Of a DNA stretch of 64,000 bases, positions 57,333 to 64,000 are shown one piece after another. Source of the stretch: an uncultured Granulosicoccaceae bacterium (GTDB taxonomy: Bacteria; Pseudomonadota; Gammaproteobacteria; Granulosicoccales; Granulosicoccaceae). The first letter of the stretch is position 1; the number at the start of each line of letters is the position of its first letter. The stretch covers positions 62,001-126,000 of the forward strand of contig CALHCI010000009.1 in assembly GCA_937931165.1 (NCBI GenBank), in the 5' to 3' direction. The translations under genes and the position numbers were made by a program. The notes below the pieces were generated by a model, which searched no databases, was not told the origin of the DNA, and worked only from the letters and a program-made list of their open reading frames with translations.

Positions 57333-57941
57333 CTACGGTTGTTTGGGAATGATGACTATTTTTGGAAACGGGCGACGGGAAGTATCAGCCGCGATAAATT
57401 CATTAAGATCTATCGGCCTGGCAAAGTCCTCTTCGGGCGGGCTTGCCAGTACATTCAGATCTCCTTCGAGTAACTGACCCTCCATTCTGCCATCGTCGTT
57501 TAGTGTCAGTTGGTAGTACAGACCATTCCACGCATCGATGCCAAACTCAGTCGGCGTTTTTTTTATGAACAGTAGCTGATACTCAAGATCAGCCAGATCA
57601 CTGGCACTGACGATTGACCTGGTGTTGTAGGGATATGGCAAATGACAAAACCATTCAGACGCACTTTCAATGCACTTAAAAGGTCGCATAGAAAGAAAGT
57701 GATCATTAAACGCCGTGTAGTCCATGGTGACAGCCAGAGCGGTTTGCTCAACCGTGGAATCGGTGACAGCTGAAAAAGCAAGGTCTGCGATTTTGACTTG
57801 TTGCTGTTGTTGGTCAATAAGAAAGACCTCGGCAAGTTCCGGAAACCCGGTGGCCAGGCTGTATTGACTCACCGGAGTGATCGTAAACCCGATTGCAATG
57901 GTGGTCAGTGTTCGCATTAACCTCGACGCCCTGTTACTCAT
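57333..57941 (-). CDS. hypothetical exported protein coupled to DUF1028
   Basis: 202 residues from the ATG at 57941, with GGAG nine bases upstream. I do not recognise the family. The N-terminus (MSNRASRLMRTLTTIAIGFTI, cut here) looks like a signal peptide with cleavage near residue 30. The mature part has two cysteines in FKCIESASEWFCHLPY, which could form a disulfide, and mixed alpha/beta character. The start codon overlaps the stop of the DUF1028 gene by eight bases, so translation of the two is coupled. A periplasmic location is inferred. Confidence 0.75.
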   Translation of the reverse strand: MSNRASRLMRTLTTIAIGFTITPVSQYSLATGFPELAEVFLIDQQQQQVKIADLAFSAVTDSTVEQTALAVTMDYTAFNDHFLSMRPFKCIESASEWFCHLPYPYNTRSIVSASDLADLEYQLLFIKKTPTEFGIDAWNGLYYQLTLNDDGRMEGQLLEGDLNVLASPPEEDFARPIDLNEFIAADTSRRPFPKIVIIPKQP

Positions 57942-58611
57942 CTCCGGGTACTCCGTAGCTCGGTGCGGCAGTCGGGTTTTCGGCGCGTTGCAGGTAGTCT
58001 TCCAGTTGCGGTTTATAGATCGTCCAGGCGGTAGCAATGTTTTCGATAGGACAACCGTTTTCAAGCCAGTCGCAGCGCAGTTCGGCAGCCGGCCATGAGA
58101 CCCGGTCAACAATTAACAGTCCTGCCGAGTGAACCGGGCCCGCTTCACCACCTGCGCTGAGTCCGGCTTTCAGGGCGGCCATCAGTCGATCTCCAAGGTG
58201 CCCTGCAGTACGTTCAAAACACTCTACTATTGCACCCGGTATGTTTGTATTTTTAAGCAGATTGCCAGCACTTACCACGTTGTCGCCACTGGCTTCTGCG
58301 AACACACCGAGTGAGTTCCGCCCTGAATGGATCGCGGTTGCGCCGTGACCATCAACCACCAGAACCTGCCGGTATTCCATATGGTCTGCCGAAGCCTTTA
58401 GCACTTCTATTGACTGAGTGGCTGATGCACCTGATTGCATCAAATCCAGCGCCCGGGTGCCTAGTGAAGGGTCGGTAATATTCTGGCTCGCCACTGCGCC
58501 GATACTCGTGCGCGCAAAAGCGCATCGTGCGGCAACTGCCGGTGACGAAGAGGAAATGGCAACGCCAAACATCCCACTGGTTTTACATCGTGCAACAACT
58601 GAAAATGTCAT
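57934..58611 (-). CDS. DUF1028 family protein (Ntn-hydrolase-like)
   Basis: 225 residues. DUF1028 members adopt an Ntn-hydrolase fold and are often annotated as putative peptidoglycan-binding or fimbrial-assembly proteins without experimental support. The opening TFSVVARCKTSGMFGVAISSSSPAVAARC, the SQNITDPSLGTRALDLM block, GDNVVSAGNLL and AGGEAGPVHSAGLLIV are typical. TTGGAG lies six bases before the ATG. It is first of a coupled pair with the hypothetical exported protein. The enzymatic activity is unknown. Confidence 0.9.
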   Translation of the reverse strand: MTFSVVARCKTSGMFGVAISSSSPAVAARCAFARTSIGAVASQNITDPSLGTRALDLMQSGASATQSIEVLKASADHMEYRQVLVVDGHGATAIHSGRNSLGVFAEASGDNVVSAGNLLKNTNIPGAIVECFERTAGHLGDRLMAALKAGLSAGGEAGPVHSAGLLIVDRVSWPAAELRCDWLENGCPIENIATAWTIYKPQLEDYLQRAENPTAAPSYGVPGDE

Positions 58612-58802
58612 CGTGGCTCCAATAAAACGCTGGTTTCGATTTTATAAGTATGCAGTCATCGGACGTTAACTTGAGTGGCTGGCATCCTATCACAGCGCGA
58701 CTGAAGTCATTCCAGGTCAGATTCGGTTGTGAAGTTGAAAGCGGTATCGGTGCGGCCGCGCCACGATAAGGTGCGACGTTCGAAAAATCGTCTGCACCAG
58801 GC

Positions 58803-59588
58803 TTACGTGGTTTCGCTTTCGGAGCTCGCCTCAACAATTTGGCCGTTTATTCCGGCTGATTCATCGCTGAGTAAAAACAAGTAGGTTTGCAGTTTGTTTT
58901 GTGCTGTTGGCACGGTTAGCGGATCTTCTCCCGGGTAGGCAGAGCTTCTCAGCATAGAGCGCATTTTCACCGGGTTAACTGCATTGCATCGGACTCGCAG
59001 TTGATTGGCGTCGTCGCGATCACCATCAAGTTCATCGGCCAGTGAATCCACTACGGCGTGCAGTGCCGCTTTAGCAGCAGCGTAGCTAGCCCAGTAGGCT
59101 CTGCGTTTGTTGTCCAGCGTGAATATTATGCTGCCGACACCAGCAGATGACTGCATGAGTGGCAGTAATGCCGAAGTCAGAAAAACCGGGCCATGCAGGT
59201 TGGTGGTGAAGCACTTCTGCCATTCAGCTGCGTCTGTTTGCAGGAACGGCGCAAGCTGCCCGATGCTTGCAGCGCAGTGCACCAGGCCTGTAAGTCGACC
59301 GAATTCATTTTCAACAGTGCGCGCCAGTTGTTCGTAGTCATCTACGGTAGCGCCCGCGAGATCAAGCGGGTAGAGCCCGGGCAACGCGCCGGTCTGTGCT
59401 TCAATGTCATCGTATACTTTATTAATTGCACGTTCGTTCTTATCCAGAAGAATCAACTCACAACCCAGTGTTGCTGCGCGCATTGCCAGAGCGCTTCCCA
59501 ACGCGCCGGCGGCACCGGTAACCAGGATGGTTTTACCGTTAAGGGCTGTTGCGGCAGGTGCGTATTGAGTAATTTGGTCTTGCAGCAC
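58803..59588 (-). CDS. short-chain dehydrogenase/reductase, YciK-like
   Basis: 261 residues from a GTG start. The NAD(P)-binding glycine motif is TGAAGALGSALA, the NAG-equivalent reads VHCAASIG, and the catalytic YxxxK is in SYAAAKAALHAV. ILVTGAAGALGSALAMRAATLG and the VNPVKMRSMLRSSAYPGEDP segment near the end resemble YciK-type SDRs of unknown substrate. It lies 29 bases downstream of the photolyase gene and is probably co-transcribed with it. Confidence 0.87.
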   Translation of the reverse strand: MLQDQITQYAPAATALNGKTILVTGAAGALGSALAMRAATLGCELILLDKNERAINKVYDDIEAQTGALPGLYPLDLAGATVDDYEQLARTVENEFGRLTGLVHCAASIGQLAPFLQTDAAEWQKCFTTNLHGPVFLTSALLPLMQSSAGVGSIIFTLDNKRRAYWASYAAAKAALHAVVDSLADELDGDRDDANQLRVRCNAVNPVKMRSMLRSSAYPGEDPLTVPTAQNKLQTYLFLLSDESAGINGQIVEASSESETT

Positions 59589-59617
59589 AATCAGTTCTTC
59601 TTGTGTTGAGTGGTCGA

Positions 59618-61072
59618 TTACTTCGGTTGCTTGATCTTTTCAAATCGCTCCAGCGCCGCGATTCGACTACCAGAGAGTTCCACAATGGGTTCCGGATACG
59701 TTTCCCCTAACACAATACCAGCTTCTGACAGCTCAGCTTCGGTCGCTGTCCAGGGTGCATGAATTCTTTTTTTGCCCAGTTTTGCAATTTCCGGCACCCA
59801 TGTACGCACATAGGTACCTTCCGGGTCAAAGCGCTCTCCCTGTCGCACCGGATTGAATACGCGGAAATAAGGGGCGGCATCTGCGCCGCTGCCGGCAACC
59901 CATTGCCAACCCATGGAGTTGCTGGCCAGATCGGCATCGACAAGCGTGTCCCAAAACCATTCGGCACCTTCCCGCCAGTGATACCCGAGGTTCTTGACCA
60001 GCAGAGAGCCGACAACCATTCGCACACGGTTATGCATCCACCCGGTTTGCCAGAGTTGTCGCATGCCTGCGTCCACCAGTGGAATGCCGGTGTCACCCTG
60101 TTGCCAGCGAGATAGCGTTTCCGGTTTTATTTTTTTCCATGGAAATTTTTCAAATCGCTGATCAAGCGGTTTATCGGTCGTGTGCGGGAAGTGATAGATC
60201 AGATGATGGGCAAATTCCCTCCAGCCGATCTCTCGCAGAAAAGTCTCGGTGTTGTCGTCATCAGCTATTTTCTTTTTTAACAGAGCATCACGAACCGTCG
60301 CATTGATGTAGCGCGGACTGATCTCCCCGAAGGCGAGATGCGGCGACAATCGTGACGTGCCTTGTACAGACGGGAGGTCTCTGGCGGTCTGATAGTCAGA
60401 GAGTGTTGTTGCCAGCAGAGTTTTGAGGTTTTTTTTCGCACCTGCTTCACCGGGCTGCCAGTTTCTCGGGAACGCTTCGGCCCACGCGATGGTTGGCAGC
60501 AATGCTAATTCTTCGAGACTTGTTTCATGATCTGGCAAGCTGATGCACTGATCGAGCTTTTTTACTGACCTGGTGAGCGCCAGGCTTTCCGTCTTTAGTG
60601 ATGCCCGCCAATAGGCGGTGAAAACCTTGTACGGATGTTTGCCGGCCCGTTGAACCTGCCAGGGCTCATGGCAGAGGTTTCCTGCAAATGACTTTACGTC
60701 GATGCCCTTTTTTAACAAGTGTCTTTTAAGGTTGCTGTCGCTTTCAATAGCAGCGGGTTCATAGCGACGATTCCAGGCGATGGTGTCTGCACCGGTTTCT
60801 TTGATCAGTGCTTCCAATACGTTCTTTGTTTTGCCGCGCAACAGACACAGATGACCGCTAGCTTTTTCTACTGAAGCGGTTAAAGCACCAAGGGAATGGT
60901 GAAGCCACCAGCATGACGCAGCGCCTATTTGCCATGCGGTGTCTGAATCGTCGTGAATATAAGCGAGCACTATTGGTCGTTTTTCCGTCGTAGCAAAGTG
61001 CAATGAAGGGTTATCTGTTAAACGCAGGTCGCGACGCAGCCAAACGATGATTGGGGATTTTGTGTTGGTCAC
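59618..61072 (-). CDS. phrB: deoxyribodipyrimidine photo-lyase
   Basis: About 484 residues. Light-driven repair of cyclobutane pyrimidine dimers. The N-terminal alpha/beta antenna domain opens IIVWLRRDLRLTDNPSL. The FAD domain carries TSRLSPHLAFGEISPR, WREFAHHLIYHFPH, GIPLVDAGMRQLWQTGWMHN and the WQWVAGSGADAAPYFRVFNP block. The start is uncertain: GTG at 61072 fits the family N-terminus, while ATGs at 61162 and 61186 would add 30 or 38 residues without homology, and none has a good ribosome site. It is first in an operon with the SDR gene. Confidence 0.94.
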   Translation of the reverse strand: MTNTKSPIIVWLRRDLRLTDNPSLHFATTEKRPIVLAYIHDDSDTAWQIGAASCWWLHHSLGALTASVEKASGHLCLLRGKTKNVLEALIKETGADTIAWNRRYEPAAIESDSNLKRHLLKKGIDVKSFAGNLCHEPWQVQRAGKHPYKVFTAYWRASLKTESLALTRSVKKLDQCISLPDHETSLEELALLPTIAWAEAFPRNWQPGEAGAKKNLKTLLATTLSDYQTARDLPSVQGTSRLSPHLAFGEISPRYINATVRDALLKKKIADDDNTETFLREIGWREFAHHLIYHFPHTTDKPLDQRFEKFPWKKIKPETLSRWQQGDTGIPLVDAGMRQLWQTGWMHNRVRMVVGSLLVKNLGYHWREGAEWFWDTLVDADLASNSMGWQWVAGSGADAAPYFRVFNPVRQGERFDPEGTYVRTWVPEIAKLGKKRIHAPWTATEAELSEAGIVLGETYPEPIVELSGSRIAALERFEKIKQPK

Positions 61073-61290
61073 TGATAGAGATCGAGAACGGGTAGTCAGA
61101 TTGTACTGATTCCCCTCGATTGTGTCACGAATACCGAATCTTGTGCTGGTTTGCAAAAACATAGGTGAACGTTGAAGCGTGCACATTTCGAATCATTCGA
61201 TTCTTGCTGGTAATAGATTGGGTATATGGGTTGCATCCGACCCTTGACTGATAACCACATGAACCTAATGACTTAAAAATGGTGCTCCCA

Positions 61291-61776
61291 ATGAAAAGAC
61301 TGATCAGTGCGGTAGTTGTTGGACTAGGACTGTCACTAATTTCCAGTGTACAGGCACAAGCACCGGTACAGGGGACGATGGAAGCCTATGTGGTTGAAAT
61401 CAAGAACGACAAAGAGGTGCTAAAAGCGGCGGACGATGTAGAGCCGAATCAGCTCGTTGAATATCACCTGACTTATGTGAACAAGAGCACATCAGGAATT
61501 AACGGATTGACCGTTGTCGGACCGGTGCCTGATGGGACTGCTTATGTTTCTGATACGGCGGTAGCTGATGCTGCGGCAAATATGAAGGTCAGTATCGATG
61601 GTGGTATTACGTTTGAAAGCGAGCCTGTGACCAGAGAGATAGTGAAAGACAATGGTGAGGTGATTGAAACAATCATTCCACCAGAACAGTACACACATAT
61701 TCAGTGGCAAGCGAAAAGCGAACTTCCCGGTGAAGGTGGCAAGCAGTTTTATCGCTACCGGGTACGAGTTAAATAA
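61291..61776 (+). CDS. small secreted DUF11-type (Ig-like) protein
   Basis: 161 residues from the ATG at 61291 (an ATG four codons earlier is equally possible). A signal peptide covers residues 1-23 (VVGLGLSLISSVQAQA). The mature part is one beta-sandwich of the DUF11 type: NQLVEYHLTYVNKSTSGINGL, PVPDGTAYVSDTAVAD and a C-terminal strand FYRYRVRVK. DUF11 repeats are found in bacterial surface and fimbria-like proteins. It lies 128 bases upstream of a large protein with related domains, so the two probably function together. Confidence 0.78.
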   Translation: MKRLISAVVVGLGLSLISSVQAQAPVQGTMEAYVVEIKNDKEVLKAADDVEPNQLVEYHLTYVNKSTSGINGLTVVGPVPDGTAYVSDTAVADAAANMKVSIDGGITFESEPVTREIVKDNGEVIETIIPPEQYTHIQWQAKSELPGEGGKQFYRYRVRVK

Positions 61777-61904
61777 GAATTTCTTGGTTACCGGCTGAGG
61801 TCGGAAGAAATAGCTGTATACAAAAATAAAAAAGTTGTGGATGTAAGGTGTTACGGAATGATGCCGCGTGGGAACTAGCAAACAGTTAATAAGAGACCTA
61901 ACAA

Positions 61905-64000
61905 ATGATAAGCAAAGTCTATAGGCGTGGCTGGCGGTTACTGCCGGTTGCATTCGCACTTGGTGCGTCGTTGGCAGCCGGGGGTGTATACGCTGCCACT
62001 GCCGCCGGAACACAGATTAAGAACCTTGCAACGGTTACGTATGAAGATGCTGCCGGAAATGTTTATTCGGCACAGTCTAACGAGGCAGTAGTCACTGTAG
62101 CACAAGTGTACTCTGCGACTCTTGGTCAGGACCTCGCCGTAGATGGTGCACCCGGCCAGCCGGTTTACCTGCCTTTTGTGCTTGAGAATACCGGTAATGG
62201 TGCTGATATCTTCGAGTTAAGTGCAGTTGACGGTATTAGCGGTGGCGACCTGATTGACGCTGACAGTATAAAGATCTACGAAGATATCAATGGGGACGGT
62301 GAGGCGAGCTCGGGCGAGCCGGAAATCACCTCAGTATCGCTAACTGCTAATGCACCCGGCAATATCAAGAGTATTGTTGTCGAGGTACTGGTGCCGTCAA
62401 CCGCTCAGGCCGGTGACACACTGGGTATTACTCTGACAGCTGCAGCGCAGGAAGGCACCGGTGCTGCAGTGGTTGGCAGCGTTACCGATACTTCTGCCGG
62501 CAAAGGTCTGGATGGTCTTGATGGTACAAACGAGTCCAAGATTACCGTAACCGGTAATGCAGTGATTGTTGCCACCAAGCAGGCTAATCACAATGCCTCG
62601 ACCTCAGAGATCACTTACGAAATTAAAGTCAGAAACAACGGTAATGCACCAGCGCAGGATGTCATCATCAATGATGCATTTCCAGCCAATACAACCTATG
62701 TGGCTAACAGTGCCACGGTTGCCGGATTACTGGTATCAAATGGCGATGTGCTTCCAGTCGTTACTGTGCTTGACGAAGTTGTTGACGGCGTAGACTACAA
62801 CGGTGATGGCGATGAGCTCGATACCGGTTTGGCGGGTTTGTCTGCAACCGATGCGATTCTGGGTGGTTCTGAAATATCGATAACCTACACGGTAAGCTAC
62901 GATCCGAACACCGTTGCCGGTGGTACGGTGATCGCCAATACTGCATTTGTTTTTCCGGATGTTGACAGTGACGGCACTACCGATGAACCTGTCTCTACCA
63001 ACCTGGTGTACAGCACCATTGCTAATACCTACGGTATCACTGTCGCCGACACAGGTGAGGATACCGGTGGTGATCAGATTAACGACGGTCAGGATGATGA
63101 TGGCCTGAACCAGGTGCAGTTGGTTGATGAGGTTGCCGCAGGGGCAACTGTGTCTTTCAAAAACGTTTTGACCAATACCGGCAACACCGATGACATCATT
63201 GAACTTAACGTGTCTAACGGTACCGCATTGCCGTTTCCTTTGGGAACTGTATTTACGTTCTGGGATGATACCGGTCTGGTGCAGTTGACTGATAGTAATG
63301 GTCTTGCCGGAGTCGACGCAGGTTTAGTTGCCCCGGGCCAGTCTGTCACTATTACTGTGAAGGCGAGTTTACCGGCATCTACCAGTGGTACCGCCGGCTA
63401 TGAAGCTGTTCTTGTGGCAAGTTCCTCCGCAGATCCGGACGTTAACGATACCGTGACGGAACGGCTTAACAGCATTGTGACGCCAACAGTCGATATTCAT
63501 AATGCCAGTGGTGGTGCTTTGGATAGCGATGAAAATCCATTGGGCTCGCCTGACTATGCTGCAGTCAACACCACGGTTGCAGACACTGGTGACACCGTTC
63601 AGATTCCATTGTGGATTGATAACGATGGTGACGCTGCGAGTTCTTATCAACTTGGTGTCGGTGCAAGCTATGACGAAGCGACTAATGCGCTGGGTGCATT
63701 GCCTGCCGGGTGGATAGTTGAGTACTTTCTTGCAGACGGTACTGGCGCGCCAACCGGTAACGCCATCACCAGCACACCGGTAATACCAGGTCGTACGGCT
63801 GATTTTCCGATTGTCGCCGTAGTAACCATACCAAACGACAAAACCGAAGCGCTGTTTGATTATGTCAGCGATAATGATGTGGATGCTGCAAACGAAATAC
63901 TCGATGGCAACAATGATGGTGATGGTGATTATCCATTATTTTTCGAAGTGACATCCACCGCCACTGGTGCCACTGACGTGACACTTGAAGCTATTGATGT
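61905..64000 (+). CDS. large secreted multi-domain DUF11/Ig-like protein, truncated by window end
   Basis: At least 698 residues with no stop before the window ends. The ATG at 61905 follows an AAGAGA element. A signal peptide with a long basic n-region (MISKVYRRGWRLLP) ends near AAG-GVYA/ATA. The rest is a string of beta domains rich in Asp, Thr, Gly, Val and Asn, without Cys. A motif recurs: LENTGNGADIFEL (about 93-105), LTNTGNTDDIIEL (about 421-433) and WIDNDGDAASSYQL (about 570). A DUF11 unit with YVANSATVAG lies at about 222-275. DxDxD-like loops (DVDSDGTTDE, DGNNDGDGDY) suggest calcium binding. A surface or extracellular structural role is inferred. Confidence 0.82.
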   Translation, partial: MISKVYRRGWRLLPVAFALGASLAAGGVYAATAAGTQIKNLATVTYEDAAGNVYSAQSNEAVVTVAQVYSATLGQDLAVDGAPGQPVYLPFVLENTGNGADIFELSAVDGISGGDLIDADSIKIYEDINGDGEASSGEPEITSVSLTANAPGNIKSIVVEVLVPSTAQAGDTLGITLTAAAQEGTGAAVVGSVTDTSAGKGLDGLDGTNESKITVTGNAVIVATKQANHNASTSEITYEIKVRNNGNAPAQDVIINDAFPANTTYVANSATVAGLLVSNGDVLPVVTVLDEVVDGVDYNGDGDELDTGLAGLSATDAILGGSEISITYTVSYDPNTVAGGTVIANTAFVFPDVDSDGTTDEPVSTNLVYSTIANTYGITVADTGEDTGGDQINDGQDDDGLNQVQLVDEVAAGATVSFKNVLTNTGNTDDIIELNVSNGTALPFPLGTVFTFWDDTGLVQLTDSNGLAGVDAGLVAPGQSVTITVKASLPASTSGTAGYEAVLVASSSADPDVNDTVTERLNSIVTPTVDIHNASGGALDSDENPLGSPDYAAVNTTVADTGDTVQIPLWIDNDGDAASSYQLGVGASYDEATNALGALPAGWIVEYFLADGTGAPTGNAITSTPVIPGRTADFPIVAVVTIPNDKTEALFDYVSDNDVDAANEILDGNNDGDGDYPLFFEVTSTATGATDVTLEAID

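Overview
The window looks like chromosomal DNA of a free-living, probably marine, heterotrophic gammaproteobacterium. The main evidence is gene order: hfq-hflX-hflK-hflC-DUF2065-hisZ-purA-rnr-rlmB-rpsF-rpsR-(membrane protein)-rplI-dnaB-alr is the conserved gammaproteobacterial arrangement. nudJ-mnmA-hflD and mutL-miaA are further conserved blocks. The GC content looks near 50 percent throughout. I cannot name the genus from sequence alone. I found no transposase, integrase, phage gene, CRISPR array, rRNA or plasmid function, and only one tRNA.

Layout. 1-5.6 kb: a degenerate tyrosine-kinase-like protein, an orphan acetolactate-synthase-like enzyme, and the propionate pair prpE-mce. 6-21.3 kb: the housekeeping block (Hfq and HflX-HflK-HflC, histidine and adenine synthesis, tRNA-Leu(CAG), RNase R, RlmB, S6-S18-L9, DnaB, Alr). 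21.6-28.2 kb: galU, an MttB-family methyltransferase, a Mip-like FKBP isomerase, a GST, a thioesterase, a FAH-type hydratase and a DUF457 membrane protein. 28.2-32 kb: a DUF1800-DUF1501 pair. 32-36.7 kb: a methyltransferase, glucokinase, a coiled-coil OmpA-domain protein and an LpxO-like hydroxylase. 36.8-43.6 kb: nudJ-mnmA-hflD, a LysR regulator divergent from a porin, a UDP-glucuronate-epimerase-like enzyme, and ppsR. 43.7-51.2 kb: ppsA (divergent from ppsR), a VOC protein, an M48-TerB-like fusion, queF, mutL and miaA. 51.3-64 kb: cysM, two tandem SPOR-domain proteins, a glycine-rich small protein, an aminotransferase, a GT87-like protein, DUF1028 coupled to a hypothetical, a photolyase-SDR pair, and two secreted DUF11-type proteins, the second running off the window end.

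How the genes fit together. Most of the window is core physiology: RNA metabolism (Hfq, RNase R, MiaA, MnmA, QueF, RlmB), replication and repair (DnaB, MutL, photolyase) and central carbon metabolism (Glk, PpsA with its regulator PpsR, PrpE with methylmalonyl-CoA epimerase). A second theme is the cell envelope: GalU, the nucleotide-sugar epimerase, the GT87-like enzyme, LpxO, the OmpA-like protein, the porin, SPOR proteins and large Ig-like surface proteins.

I see no convincing complete new multi-gene system. The best second-look items are the tandem membrane-anchored SPOR pair, the DUF1800 protein with an embedded carbohydrate-binding-like segment, the OmpA-like protein with five spaced GRxFL motifs, the M48-TerB fusion, the glycine-rich small protein with its strong terminator, and the DUF11 pair at the right edge.
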